Origin: CAYTEO01 sp964436825
Lineage (GTDB): Bacteria > Krumholzibacteriota > Krumholzibacteriia > LZORAL124-64-63
Direction: 5' to 3'
Length of the DNA: 64,000 bases
Assembly (NCBI GenBank): GCA_964436825.1
Contig: CAYTEO010000008.1
Location: 11,974 to 75,973 of the forward strand
Below the pieces are notes generated by a model. It saw only the letters and a program-made list of their open reading frames with translations, was not told the origin of the DNA and made no database searches. Below are positions 25,587 to 36,231 of this stretch, one piece after another. Made by a program: the position numbers and the translations under genes. Within the stretch, counting starts at the first letter, position 1, and each line of letters begins with the position of its first letter.

Positions 25587-27364
25587 ACGGCACCACGGCA
25601 CTGCGGACTCATCGTTGCGGCGACATCCACGCCGGTCTGGTCGGGCAGCGGGTCAAGCTGACCGGTTGGGCGGCCAAGATCCGGGACATGGGCGGGATCA
25701 CCTTCATCGACCTGCGCGACCGCTACGGCCTGGTCCAGCTCGTCTTCGAGAGCGGCGACCTGGCCGCCCGTTCCGGGCAGGTGAAGCTGGAGTCGGTCCT
25801 GGCCGTCGCCGGGACCGTCCGCCGGCGGCCCGACGGGATGGTCAACCCCAACCTCCCGACCGGCGAGGTGGAGGTCGTCGCGGAGGAGCTGGAGATCCTC
25901 AACCCCTGCCGGCCGCTGCCGTTCACCCTCGACCAGGCGGCCCAGGCCACCGACGAGCTGCGCCTGCAGTACCGGTACGTCGACCTGCGCCGGCCCGAGA
26001 TGCTGCGCAACCTCGTCGTCAGGCACCGGGCGGCCCAGGCGGTCCGGCGCTACCTGGCCGACCGGGACTTCCTGGAGGTGGAGACCCCCCTGCTGATCAA
26101 GACGACGCCCGAGGGGGCCCGCGACTACGTCGTCCCGAGCCGGATCCACAGGGGCCGTTTCTATGCCCTGCCCCAGTCGCCCCAGCTCTACAAGCAGATC
26201 CTGATGGTGGCCGGTGTCGACCGGTACTTCCAGCTGGCCCGCTGTCTGCGCGACGAGGACCTGCGCAAGGACCGCCAGCCGGAGCACACCCAGATCGACC
26301 TGGAGATGAGCTATGTGGGCGAGGAGGACGTCTACGCCCTGGTGGAGGGGATGATGGCCGTCCTGTTCGCCGAGGCGGCCGGGATCGTCCTGGAGACGCC
26401 GTTCCCGCGCCTGGACTACGCCGAGGCGATGGAGCTCTACGGGAGCGACAAGCCGGACCTCCGCTTCGACTGTCCCATCCACGACGTCACCGCCGCGGCG
26501 GCCGACAGCGGCTTCGGCGTCTTCGCCTCGGCCGTCGCCGGGGGCGGGACCGTGCGTTGCCTACGCGGGACCGGCCTGGCCGGCTGGAGCCGCAAGCAGA
26601 TCGGCGAGCTGGAGGAGTTCGTCAAGGCCCGCGGCGCCAAGGGGCTGGCCTGGACCAAGGTGACGGCGGACGGAGTCGCCGGCGGCGTGGGCAAGTTCTT
26701 CTCCCCGGATTTCGTCGCCCATCTCCTGGAGAGGACCGGCGCCCGCGACGGGGACCTGCTGCTGTTCGGCGCCGGGCCGCGGGCGGACGTCCTGGCCCAG
26801 CTGGGCGCCCTGCGCAGCGAGCTGGCGGCGCGGGCCGGCTGGATCCCGGAGGGGGCCTGGGCCTTCGCCTGGGTGCGGCGCTTCCCCCTGTTCGAGCGGG
26901 ACGAGGAGACGGGCGGCTGGGCGGCCTGCCACCACATGTTCACCATGCCGGAACCGGAGGCGCTCCCGGTGCTGGAGGAGGATCCCGGCGCCGTCCACGC
27001 CCAGCTCTACGACCTGGTCTGCAACGGCGTCGAGCTGGGATCGGGCAGCATCCGGGTCCACCGGCGTGACATCCAGGAAAGGATCTTCCGGATCGTCGGC
27101 ATGTCCCCCGAGGAGTACGAGGCCAAGTTCGGCTTCTTCCTCCAGGCCCTCGAGCTGGGCGCGCCGCCCCACGGGGGGATCGCCCTGGGACTGGACCGGA
27201 TCGTCATGCTGCTGACCGGTAGCTCGTCCCTGCGCGACGTCATCGCCTTCCCGAAGACCCACCTGGCCATCTCGCCCCTGGACCAGGCGCCCGGCCCCAT
27301 CAGCGAGCAGCAGCTGGCGGAACTGGGCCTGCGGATCGTGCCCGAGACGGAGGATGCACCGTGA
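25583..27364 (+). CDS. aspS: Aspartyl-tRNA synthetase
   Basis: A 593-residue bacterial-type class IIb synthetase. It has an OB-fold anticodon domain (KLTGWAAKIRDMGGITFIDLRDRYG region), class II motif 1 and 2 blocks (FLEVETPLL, RYFQLARCLRDEDLR), the bacterial GAD insertion (about residues 290-420), and motif 3 near the end (GGIALGLDRIVML). A discriminating or non-discriminating form cannot be decided safely: the position often used (His or Leu) is Met here (RDMGG). The GTG start overlaps the hisS stop (GTGA), and the gene's own stop overlaps the GTG of phoH, so the run is translationally coupled. Confidence 0.97.
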   Translation: MNGTTALRTHRCGDIHAGLVGQRVKLTGWAAKIRDMGGITFIDLRDRYGLVQLVFESGDLAARSGQVKLESVLAVAGTVRRRPDGMVNPNLPTGEVEVVAEELEILNPCRPLPFTLDQAAQATDELRLQYRYVDLRRPEMLRNLVVRHRAAQAVRRYLADRDFLEVETPLLIKTTPEGARDYVVPSRIHRGRFYALPQSPQLYKQILMVAGVDRYFQLARCLRDEDLRKDRQPEHTQIDLEMSYVGEEDVYALVEGMMAVLFAEAAGIVLETPFPRLDYAEAMELYGSDKPDLRFDCPIHDVTAAAADSGFGVFASAVAGGGTVRCLRGTGLAGWSRKQIGELEEFVKARGAKGLAWTKVTADGVAGGVGKFFSPDFVAHLLERTGARDGDLLLFGAGPRADVLAQLGALRSELAARAGWIPEGAWAFAWVRRFPLFERDEETGGWAACHHMFTMPEPEALPVLEEDPGAVHAQLYDLVCNGVELGSGSIRVHRRDIQERIFRIVGMSPEEYEAKFGFFLQALELGAPPHGGIALGLDRIVMLLTGSSSLRDVIAFPKTHLAISPLDQAPGPISEQQLAELGLRIVPETEDAP

Positions 27365-28359
27365 CCGATCCGGTCGAGGATGCGGACGTGATGCAGGAGA
27401 AGGAGATCTCCCTGGCGGGTGCCGACCTCGTGGCGCTGCTGGGGCCGCACGACAGCTGGCTGCACCTGCTGCAGCAGCGGTGCCGGGGGACCGTGACGGT
27501 GCGCGGGGAGCGGATGCTGGTCCGCGGGCCGGCCGACGAGCTGGCCAGGGTGTCCGAGACCGTCCGACGCCTGCTGGAGCTGCTGCGGCGGGGCAGGGCA
27601 CTCGATACGGTCACGGTCAACTACGTCCTCGACGACTGTTTCGCCGAGCAGCCGTCCCCGCTGCCGGAGACGGAGCCGATCCTCCACTCGCCCAGCGATC
27701 ACCGTCCCATCCAGGCCCAGACCGCCGGCCAGCAGGCCTACGTGGAGGCCGTTCGCGACCACGACGTCGTGTTCGCGATCGGGCCGGCGGGGACGGGCAA
27801 GACCTACCTGGCCGTCGCCATGGCCGTCGCCGCCCTGAGGCGCGGCCTAGTGGAGCGGATCGTCCTGGTCCGGCCGGCCGTCGAGGCGGGCGAGCAGCTG
27901 GGCTTCCTGCCGGGCGACCTCCAGGAGAAGATCGACCCCTACCTGCGGCCCCTCTACGACGCCCTGGCCGAGACGATCGGTCCCACCCGGATCCAGCGCT
28001 ACATGCAGAACGGCGTCATCGAGGCGGCCCCGCTGGCCTACATGCGCGGACGGACGCTGAGCCAGGCCTTCGTCATCCTGGACGAGGCCCAGAACACGAC
28101 CCTCGGGCAGATGAAGATGTTCCTGACCCGTCTGGGCCGGCAGTCCAAGGCGGTCATCACGGGAGACGTGACCCAGATCGACCTGGCCGTCGGGCAGCAA
28201 TCGGGCCTGATCCTGGTCCAGGAGATCCTGGCCGGCACCTCCGGTGTCGCCTTCGTCAACCTCGGCCGGCGGGACGTCGTGCGGCATCCCCTGGTCCAGA
28301 GGATCGTCCAGGCCTTCCACGACGCCGAGCAGCGGCGCCGCGAACAGGAGTCGTCATGA
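27361..28359 (+). CDS. phoH: PhoH-family ATPase (YbeZ type)
   Basis: A 332-residue P-loop ATPase with Walker A GPAGTGKTYLA near residue 140 and Walker B AFVILDEAQNTT. The N-terminal KH-like part contains VRGERMLVRGPADEL. PhoH/YbeZ proteins are linked with ribosome maturation and RNA metabolism together with YbeY, and the order phoH-pgpH-ybeY-corC seen here is conserved in many bacteria. The GTG start overlaps the aspS stop and its stop overlaps the next ATG (ATGA). Confidence 0.95.
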   Translation: MTDPVEDADVMQEKEISLAGADLVALLGPHDSWLHLLQQRCRGTVTVRGERMLVRGPADELARVSETVRRLLELLRRGRALDTVTVNYVLDDCFAEQPSPLPETEPILHSPSDHRPIQAQTAGQQAYVEAVRDHDVVFAIGPAGTGKTYLAVAMAVAALRRGLVERIVLVRPAVEAGEQLGFLPGDLQEKIDPYLRPLYDALAETIGPTRIQRYMQNGVIEAAPLAYMRGRTLSQAFVILDEAQNTTLGQMKMFLTRLGRQSKAVITGDVTQIDLAVGQQSGLILVQEILAGTSGVAFVNLGRRDVVRHPLVQRIVQAFHDAEQRRREQESS

Positions 28360-30617
28360 GGATCCCCGGCTGGCCAGGACGCGGCTGGCGGTTCGGCTGG
28401 CGCCGGCACCCTCGCGGGGGGAACCCCGCCCCCGGAAGACGGCGGGAAAGGGAGGGATCGGAGGGGCCCGACCCGCGGTGGTTCTGGTGGCCGGTCGTGG
28501 CGTCGCTCGTCGCCCTGCACCTGGTCCTGTTTCCCGTGGCCCCCAGGCACGATCTGGACCTGCCTCCCGAGGGCGGGATCGCCGACAGGGACATCACGGC
28601 CCCGGTCAAGTTCCAGGCGCCGCTGCTGGACCAGGACGTGGCCATGCGGCAGATGCAGCGGATGCTGGTGGAGCCGCCGGTGGTGCGGGAGCTGCCCGCC
28701 AGGCGACAGCAGATCCTGGCGCGGTTCGCGTCCTTCCGCACCCTGGTGGAGCGCTACGCCGGGGTGGGGGAGCTGGGGGGCGACGACCGGGTCGGCCTGC
28801 TGACGGTGCGCTATCCCGATCTGCGGCGCGAGGACCTCCAGGCCCTGCTCGCGCTGGCCGACCCCGCCGGCCTGCTGCAGCGGACCGGCCAGGAGCTGGC
28901 CCGCCTGCTCGCCGACGGCGTCGTCGACGAGCTGCCGCCCGGCAACTACCGCCAGGTGCGGATCATCGCCGCCGGCCAGGAGCGACTCGTCCTGGTGGAC
29001 GACCTGACGCTGCAGTCGGAGGTGGAGCGCGGGTTGCGGGATCGCCTGCTCGGGGCCGGCCTCGCGCCGGAGGAGGCGGCGCTCGGCGCCCGCCTGGCCC
29101 GTCCCTTCGTCACGCCGGTGCTGGTCTACGAGGCGGCGGAACACCAGCGGCGCCGCACCGAGGCGGGGCGCGAGGTCCCGTCGGTGCGCGAGTTCCTGCC
29201 GGGGGAGCGGATCATCGCCAAGGGAGAGCGCGTCACCGCCCAGGATGCCCTCTTCCTGGAAGCGATGGCCGAGGCGGTGGGGCGCAGCGGGGGCGTGCGG
29301 CGCAGCGAGGTCTGGCTGCGGATCTCGGCCCGGGCAGTCCTGCTGGCCCTGATGATCGTCCTCTGCGCCTGGCTGGTGAGGATCAACGATCCCCGGCGTC
29401 ATCTGCTGAGCGATCCCCGCGCCGTCGTCGCCTCGGGCCTGCTGCTGGCCGTCTTCCTGCTGCTGGCCGCCTTCTGCTTGCGACGCCCGGCCCTGGGGCC
29501 CTGGGCTGTCCCGCTGACCCTGCTGGCCGTCCTGGTGACGATCCTGTTCCGGGACCGCGCCGGCTATCCCCTGACGACGCTGGCCGTCCTGCTGCTGGCG
29601 GCCGTGCCCGGGACGACCGTCCCGTGGGTGCTCCACTGGCTGCTGCTGGGACTGCTGTGCGTCTCGCTGCTGCGCCGGATCAGCCAGCGGGACCAGTTCT
29701 ACCAGGCGATCGCGGTGCTGGTGGGGGCGGAGGTCGTCCTGGTCGTCCTGCTGCGGGTCCTGTGGGGGGAGGAGTGGACGGGAATCGGCCAGTCCCTGCT
29801 GGCGGGGACCCTCTCGCCTGTCGTCTCCATGGCCCTGGCCCTTTTCCTGCTGCCGGTCGTCGAGCCGCTGGTGGGGGCCTGCAGCGACCTGACCCTGCTG
29901 GAGCTGTCGGACCTGAACCATCCCCTGCTGAAGGAGATGGCCCTGGTGGCGCAGGGGACGTTCCACCACAGCCAGGTCGTGGCCCAGCTGGCCGAGCAGG
30001 CGGCCCGGGCCATCGGGGCCAACGCGCTGTTGACCCGCGTCGGGGCCCTGTTCCACGACATCGGCAAGATGAACAAGCCGGAGTACTATGTGGAGAACCA
30101 GCGGGGCGGGCCCAACAAGCACGACGATCTCAGTCCGCGGATGAGCGCCCTGGTCGTCGCTTCCCACGTCAAGGAGGGGATCGAACTGGCCCGGCGCTGG
30201 CGGCTGCCGGAGCAGGTCGTGGCCTTCATTCCTGAACATCACGGGACCCAGGTCATGAAGTTCTTCTACCACAAGGCGCTGGAGAACAGCCACGGCGAGC
30301 CGGTCAAGGTGGAGGACTTCCGCTATCCGGGACCCAGGCCCCAGAGCCGGGAGACGGCCATCCTGATGCTGGCCGATGCCGTCGAGGCCGCTGCCCGCTC
30401 GCTGACCAAGCCGACCCCCAGCCGGCTGCGCGAGATCACCAAGCAGATCATCGAGGACCGGCTCCTCAGCGGCGAGCTGGACGACTGCGGTCTGACCCTG
30501 CGGGACCTGGCGATGGTCAGGGAGTCGTTCATCTCCCTGCTGTCGGGGATCCACCACGCCCGGATCGCCTATCCCGGGCAGCGGACCCAGGCCGAGTCGC
30601 GGGAAGGGGGGCGGTGA
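28356..30617 (+). CDS. pgpH: 7TM-HD protein, PgpH-type cyclic-di-AMP phosphodiesterase
   Basis: A 753-residue membrane protein. One TM near residues 42-62 is followed by a large extracytoplasmic 7TMR-HDED domain (about 65-320, including VREFLPGERIIAKGERVT). Next come about six TM segments (330-520) and a cytoplasmic HD domain with His near 536 (TFHHSQVV), the HD pair near 566 (LFHDIGKMNKPEYY) and FIPEHHGT. This matches the YqfF/PgpH family that hydrolyses c-di-AMP. Catalytic residues look intact. The ATG overlaps the phoH stop. The basic N-terminal extension of 40 residues is somewhat unusual. Confidence 0.92.
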   Translation: MRIPGWPGRGWRFGWRRHPRGGNPAPGRRREREGSEGPDPRWFWWPVVASLVALHLVLFPVAPRHDLDLPPEGGIADRDITAPVKFQAPLLDQDVAMRQMQRMLVEPPVVRELPARRQQILARFASFRTLVERYAGVGELGGDDRVGLLTVRYPDLRREDLQALLALADPAGLLQRTGQELARLLADGVVDELPPGNYRQVRIIAAGQERLVLVDDLTLQSEVERGLRDRLLGAGLAPEEAALGARLARPFVTPVLVYEAAEHQRRRTEAGREVPSVREFLPGERIIAKGERVTAQDALFLEAMAEAVGRSGGVRRSEVWLRISARAVLLALMIVLCAWLVRINDPRRHLLSDPRAVVASGLLLAVFLLLAAFCLRRPALGPWAVPLTLLAVLVTILFRDRAGYPLTTLAVLLLAAVPGTTVPWVLHWLLLGLLCVSLLRRISQRDQFYQAIAVLVGAEVVLVVLLRVLWGEEWTGIGQSLLAGTLSPVVSMALALFLLPVVEPLVGACSDLTLLELSDLNHPLLKEMALVAQGTFHHSQVVAQLAEQAARAIGANALLTRVGALFHDIGKMNKPEYYVENQRGGPNKHDDLSPRMSALVVASHVKEGIELARRWRLPEQVVAFIPEHHGTQVMKFFYHKALENSHGEPVKVEDFRYPGPRPQSRETAILMLADAVEAAARSLTKPTPSRLREITKQIIEDRLLSGELDDCGLTLRDLAMVRESFISLLSGIHHARIAYPGQRTQAESREGGR

Positions 30618-31138
30618 TGGAACTCTGCCTGGTGTCCCGTCTGCCGGACGCGGCCTGGGCGCCGGACGCGGCGTTGCGGGAGGACTGGCGCCGGTTGGCC
30701 GCGGCCGTCGGACGGCCGGACTGGCTCTGCGAGGTGGTCTGGGTGGCCGACGCCCGGATGGCCGAGCTGAACGGCCGGTACCGGGGGCGGCCCGAGGTGA
30801 CGGACGTCCTCTCCTTCTCGGAGCTGGCGACCGACGGGGAAGGGGAACCGGACCTGGCGGCCGGCACCGCCGGCGCCGCCGTGGACCTGTGGCGCGAGGG
30901 ACCGGTCGACGATCCCCAGGTGGGGACGCTGGTCCTGGCGCCGCTGTTCATCGTCCGGCGCTGCCGCGAGAACGGCTGGGACACAGCGGCGGAGTGGCGC
31001 CTGCTGGTGGCCCACGGGCTGCTGCATCTCCTGGGCTGGGTGCACGACACACCCGCGCAGCGGCGGCTCATGCGGACGCGGGAACGGGAACTGCTGGCGG
31101 TGATCGGTTGCCGCCACCCCCTGTCGACGGAGGGATGA
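30617..31138 (+). CDS. ybeY: Endoribonuclease YbeY
   Basis: YbeY is a metal-dependent RNase for 16S rRNA 3'-end maturation and ribosome quality control. The 173-residue product has the RG-x-x-x-x-TDVLSFS block (RGRPEVTDVLSFS) and the zinc motif H-x3-H-x5-H as HGLLHLLGWVH. The usual Asp before the third His is Val here, while an Asp follows it. An ATG at 30617 overlaps the pgpH stop (TGATG); a GTG at 30614 is an alternative. Length is slightly above the family mean because of an insertion around residues 75-95. Confidence 0.94.
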   Translation: MELCLVSRLPDAAWAPDAALREDWRRLAAAVGRPDWLCEVVWVADARMAELNGRYRGRPEVTDVLSFSELATDGEGEPDLAAGTAGAAVDLWREGPVDDPQVGTLVLAPLFIVRRCRENGWDTAAEWRLLVAHGLLHLLGWVHDTPAQRRLMRTRERELLAVIGCRHPLSTEG

Positions 31139-31157
31139 CGATGAAGGGGACGCAGCG

Positions 31158-32453
31158 ATGAACGGCTGGCAACCGCTGGGACTGGCCGTCGCGATGTATG
31201 TCGTCTCGCTGCTGGCCGTGGGTCTGCTGGCCGCCTACTACCGGCTCAGCGCCCTGCACCGCAACGGGCTGGTGGACGAACAGACGCTGGCCGGCGTGCC
31301 GAGGCGCGTCCTGGCGCAACCGCGACGTTTCCTGCTGGCCATCGGGACCGTCCAGGTCCTGGTGACCGCCGTCGGGGCGGCGGCCCTGTTCGCCTTCGCC
31401 CTGGCACTGCGTCCGGACTGGAGCATGTTGCGCCTGTTGGCGACGGTCGGGGTGGTCGTCGGTGTCCTGTGGTCGCTGGGTGGCGCCCTGGTCAAGCTCC
31501 TGGCCGCCGATGCCGCCCTGTCCTTCGTCCGCATCGTCGGCGGCGCCATGTGGCCGCTCGTCTGGCTCCTCGGTCCCTGGACCTCCCTGCTGGGATTCCT
31601 GTTCCGCCGCCTGGACGACTCCCTGTGGGGGGTGGACGCCCTGCAGCACCTGACGGCCGGCGAGATCCGCAGCCTCCTGAGCGAGGACTCGCAGCAGGTG
31701 ACCCTCGAGGAGGAGGAGCGGGAGATGATCCACAGCATCTTCGGCTTCCACGAGACGGCCGTGCGGGAGATCATGGTCCCGCGGATCGACATGGTGGCCC
31801 TGGCCGTCGACACGCCGGTCCGCGACGCCATCCGGACCGTCGTCGAGTGCCGCCACTCCCGCATCCCCCTGTACGAGGGGAACGTCGACCGGGTCACCGG
31901 GCTGCTCTACTCCAAGGACCTGCTGGCCCTGGTCGAGGGCGACTGCATCGTGGCTCCGGACCGGCAGGTGGGCGAGCTGGCCCGCGAGGCGTACTTCATT
32001 CCCGAGAGCAAGCGCCTGGACGAGGTCCTGGCCGAGCTGCGGGCCAAGCGGATCCACATGGCCGTGGTCATCGACGAGTACGGCGGGACGGCGGGGATCG
32101 TCACCCTGGAGGACGTCATCGAGGAGATCGTCGGCGAGATCGAGGACGAGTTCGACACCCGCGAGTCCCTCTGGGAGTGGCTCGACGAGCGGACCCTGAA
32201 GGTCGACCCCAAGATCGCCCTCGACGACCTGGAGGAGGTCATCGGCCTGGAGTTGCCCCGAGACGGCAACGAGACCCTGGGCGGCCTGGTCTACGAGGCC
32301 GCCGGCAAGGTGCCGGTGGCCGGGGACCGGGTGACGATCGCGGGGCTGGAGGTCGAGGTCGAGGCGGTGGAGGACCAGCGGATCCTCCAGGTGACCCTGC
32401 GGGCGCCCGAGCCGCTGCCGGGCTACCGCGTCACGGGGGACGAACTGACGTGA
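31158..32453 (+). CDS. CNNM/CorC-family hemolysin-like transporter protein
   Basis: A 431-residue membrane protein. The N-terminal part has about four hydrophobic segments (DUF21/CNNM-like, residues 5-30, 55-80, 90-115, 125-150). A CBS pair spans about 200-320 (EIMVPRIDMVALAVDTPVRDAI; MAVVIDEYGGTAGIVTLEDVIEEIVGEI pattern). The C-terminal CorC/HlyC domain starts near 340. Members are linked to magnesium/cobalt efflux. The DUF21 part is poorly conserved and short. It follows ybeY as in many genomes, and the stop overlaps the DUF502 GTG start. Confidence 0.9.
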   Translation: MNGWQPLGLAVAMYVVSLLAVGLLAAYYRLSALHRNGLVDEQTLAGVPRRVLAQPRRFLLAIGTVQVLVTAVGAAALFAFALALRPDWSMLRLLATVGVVVGVLWSLGGALVKLLAADAALSFVRIVGGAMWPLVWLLGPWTSLLGFLFRRLDDSLWGVDALQHLTAGEIRSLLSEDSQQVTLEEEEREMIHSIFGFHETAVREIMVPRIDMVALAVDTPVRDAIRTVVECRHSRIPLYEGNVDRVTGLLYSKDLLALVEGDCIVAPDRQVGELAREAYFIPESKRLDEVLAELRAKRIHMAVVIDEYGGTAGIVTLEDVIEEIVGEIEDEFDTRESLWEWLDERTLKVDPKIALDDLEEVIGLELPRDGNETLGGLVYEAAGKVPVAGDRVTIAGLEVEVEAVEDQRILQVTLRAPEPLPGYRVTGDELT

Positions 32454-33121
32454 CGGCGAGACTGCGACAGTGGGTGCTGGCGGGGGTGCTGACGATCACC
32501 CCCCTGGCGGTGACCCTCTGGATCCTCTGGCGGCTCTACGGCCTGATCGACCACACCCTGAGGCCTTCCCTGGAGCGGATCACCTGGGTCCGGCTCCACC
32601 TGCCGCCCGTGCTGGTGACCGTGGCGGGGGTCGTCCTGCTGGTGCTGGTGCTGGCCCTGGTGGGAGTGCTGGCGCGCAACCTGATCGGCCGGGCCGTCTT
32701 CGGGCAGCTGGAGCGGTTGCTGCAGCGGATTCCCGTCATCAAGGGTATCTTCACGGTCAGCAAGCAGATCGCCCACACCCTGCTGTCGGATCACCGGTCG
32801 GCCTTCAAGCAGGTCGTCCTGTTCGAGTATCCGCGCCGGGGGCTGTGGTCCATCGGCTTCGTGACCCACGACGAGCCGGGGCGGGAATACCTCCACGTCT
32901 TCCTGCCCACGACGCCCAACCCGACGTCCGGGTACCTGCTGCTGGTCCCGCGCCGGGATGCGCAGGTCCTGCCCCTGAGCATCGAGGACGGGGTGCGCCT
33001 GGTCGTCTCCGGAGGCGTCGTCGTGGGGGAGGGAGAGGGAGCGATGCTGGACCGGTTCCTGCCGGCCGGTGGCAGGGAAGAAGGAGGTGCGGGAGATGAC
33101 CGAGCCGCGGACCGAGACTGA
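32450..33121 (+). CDS. DUF502-family membrane protein
   Basis: A 223-residue protein with two N-terminal membrane segments (LAGVLTITPLAVTLWILWRLYG and VLVTVAGVVLLVLVLALVGVLA as patterns). A cytoplasmic domain follows with the family hallmarks RIPVIKGIFTVSKQ, FKQVVLFEYPRRGLWSIGFVT and FLPTTPNPTSGYLLLVPR. DUF502 proteins are widespread, including plant COV homologues, with no clear biochemical function. The GTG start overlaps the CorC stop, and the gene overlaps mgtE by 26 bases, so the genes are translationally coupled. Confidence 0.92.
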   Translation: MTARLRQWVLAGVLTITPLAVTLWILWRLYGLIDHTLRPSLERITWVRLHLPPVLVTVAGVVLLVLVLALVGVLARNLIGRAVFGQLERLLQRIPVIKGIFTVSKQIAHTLLSDHRSAFKQVVLFEYPRRGLWSIGFVTHDEPGREYLHVFLPTTPNPTSGYLLLVPRRDAQVLPLSIEDGVRLVVSGGVVVGEGEGAMLDRFLPAGGREEGGAGDDRAADRD

Positions 33122-34517
33122 GCAGGCCGCTGCGGCGGCGGAGCAGGAGCACTACTTCGATCCCTCGCACCTCGAGGAGGAGTGGGAGGCCTATACCGAG
33201 CACTTCTACCAGCTGCTGCGCCAGGGCAAGGACGCCGAGGTGGCCCGCATCGCGGAGGAGCTGACTCCCGGCGACCTGTCGGAGATCATCCGCCCCCTGA
33301 GCGTCGAGGACACGGCGCGTATCATCCAGCTGCTGCCGACCGACGTGGCCGCCGACGTCCTGGCCGAGATCGACGAGCGGAACCTGCCCGGCCTGCTGGA
33401 GCTGCTCGACATCGAGGCCATCGCCGACATGGTCGAGGACATGCCCTCGGACGAGGCGACCGACCTGATCGGCGGACTGGAGGACGCCCGGGCCCGCGAG
33501 ATCCTGGCCGCCATGGAGGCGACGGAGCGGGCCGAGGTCCGCGAGCTGCTCCAGTACGGTCCCGAGACGGCCGGCGGCCTGATGGCCAAGGAGTTCATCG
33601 CGGTGCCGGTGACGGCCACCTGCCGGGAAGCGGTCGAGGCGGTCCGCACCCTCGATCCCGACGACCGCGAGCAGCTGCACTTCATCTACGTCGTCGACGA
33701 GCAGGGACGGCTGGTGGGCAGGATCCCCCTGGTGGAGATGCTGCTGCAGCCGTGGTCGACACCCGTGCGCGAGGTCATGGAACCCGATCCCCTGCGGGTC
33801 AGGGTCGACCTGGACCAGGAACAGGTCGTCCAGTTCGTCCGCACCCACGACCTGGTGATCCTGCCGGTCGTCGACGAGCAGGACCGTCTGGTCGGCGTCA
33901 TCGCCGGCGACGACGTCCTGGACGTCATGGAGGACGAGGCGACCGAGGACATCTCCCGCCTGGCCGGTACGAGCGAGGAGCTGGGCGAGACCTCGCCGGT
34001 ACGCGTGGCGCGGGCGCGCCTGCCCTGGCTGCTGGGGGCGCTGACCGGGGAGATCGCCTGCATCTTCATGATGCAGCACTTCCAGGCGTCGCTGGAGCAG
34101 ACCGTCGCGCTGACCTTCTTCATCCCCTCGATGATGGCCATGGGCGGCAACACCGGGAACCAGACGGCCTATGCCGTCGTGCGCGGCCTGGCGACCGGAG
34201 AGGTCAACCTCCGCCACCTCGGCCGCCATGTCCTGCGCGAGCTGACGACGACCATGCTGACCGGCAGCGCCATCGCCGTCTACCTGTTCGTCATCGCCAT
34301 GCTCATCGTGGGCGACCTCTATCTGGCGGGGGTGCTGGGGGTCTCGCTGGTCGCGGTCGTCCTGTTCGCCACGCTGGTCGGCTCGTCGGTGCCGCTGCTG
34401 CTCCACCGCGTGGGGGTCGACCCGGCCATCGCCACCGGTCCGTTCATCTCGACCTCGAACGACTTCTTCGGGGTCGTCATCTACCTCAGCATCGCCTCGG
34501 TGATGCTGGGTCGCTGA
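33096..34517 (+). CDS. mgtE: Magnesium transporter MgtE
   Basis: A 473-residue Mg2+ channel. The N-terminal superhelical domain (about 30-150) is followed by two CBS domains (about 155-275) that sense intracellular Mg2+, a plug helix and five C-terminal TM segments (about 305-470). The pore signature appears as FIPSMMAMGGNTGNQT, and the last TM block reads ATGPFISTSNDFFGVVIYL. Start at ATG 33096 with GGGAG just before it and AAGGAGGTG slightly further upstream; an in-frame ATG at 33069 lies deeper in the preceding gene. Its stop shares one base with the recO start. Confidence 0.96.
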   Translation: MTEPRTETEQAAAAAEQEHYFDPSHLEEEWEAYTEHFYQLLRQGKDAEVARIAEELTPGDLSEIIRPLSVEDTARIIQLLPTDVAADVLAEIDERNLPGLLELLDIEAIADMVEDMPSDEATDLIGGLEDARAREILAAMEATERAEVRELLQYGPETAGGLMAKEFIAVPVTATCREAVEAVRTLDPDDREQLHFIYVVDEQGRLVGRIPLVEMLLQPWSTPVREVMEPDPLRVRVDLDQEQVVQFVRTHDLVILPVVDEQDRLVGVIAGDDVLDVMEDEATEDISRLAGTSEELGETSPVRVARARLPWLLGALTGEIACIFMMQHFQASLEQTVALTFFIPSMMAMGGNTGNQTAYAVVRGLATGEVNLRHLGRHVLRELTTTMLTGSAIAVYLFVIAMLIVGDLYLAGVLGVSLVAVVLFATLVGSSVPLLLHRVGVDPAIATGPFISTSNDFFGVVIYLSIASVMLGR

Positions 34518-35340
34518 TGGACGGCGTGCTTCCGGTCCCCGTCGTCGCCGCCGAGGCGATCGTCCTGCGGGCCTGGCCCACCGGGGAGAGCGGCGTCGTC
34601 GCCTCCCTGCTGACCGACCGCCACGGGTTCGTCCGTGTCCTGGCCCGGGGAGCGCGCCGGCGGCGGACGACGCTCGGGCCGCTGGTGCAGCCGGGACGCG
34701 TCGTCGCCGTGGAACACACCTGGCACCCGGGACGGGAGCTGCAGTTCCTGCGGGGCGGGGAGGTGGTCGCGGACCTGCTGGCCGGGACCGGCCTGGAGCA
34801 GGCAGCCTATCTGCAGGCGGCCCTGGAGCTGGTGGACCGCTGCCACGAGGGCGGCGAGCAGCGCCAGGAGCTGTTCCGTCTTTGCCGCCGCCAGCTGCCG
34901 GTATTATCATCCACCGCCCGCGAGCGGGCCGCCGCCGCCTTCTACCGCTTCGAACTCTCGCTGCTCGCCGTCCAGGGGGTGGCGCCCAGCCTGGCGCGGT
35001 GCATCGTCTGCGGCGGCGAGGTCCCGCAGGAGGCGGACACGGTCGGTTTCCTGCCGGCCCAGGGCGGGATCGTCTGTCCCGCCTGCCGCCGCCGGACCGA
35101 TGCCGCGGAGCGGAGCCTGGACGGGGAGGCCTGGCGGCGCCTGCGGGAGCTGGCCGCCCGGGAAGGGGAACTGCCGATCCTGGAGCGACGACTCCGCCGG
35201 GAGATCGGCGTCCTGCTGCACCACCTGCTCGGCCGCCACCTGCCGGGATACCGGCTGCCGGCCGCCCTGGAACTGCTCCGGCCGCGGTATCGTCCCGGTC
35301 CCGTGTCGCGGCGGAGGTCGACAGAGGAAGGATCGACGGC

Positions 35341-35344
<4 letters not shown>
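34517..35344 (+). CDS. recO: DNA repair protein RecO
   Basis: RecO anneals single strands and loads RecA with RecR in the RecFOR pathway. The 275-residue product has an N-terminal OB fold (AEAIVLRAWPTGESGVVASLLTDRHG pattern, VLARGARR), a helical middle (AYLQAALELVDRCHEGGE), and a four-cysteine zinc site CIVCGG ... CPACRR. ATG overlaps the mgtE stop (TGATG). The order recO-glyQ-glyS is common in bacteria. Length is close to the family norm. Confidence 0.94.
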
Positions 35345-36223
<879 letters not shown>

Positions 36224-36231
<8 letters not shown>

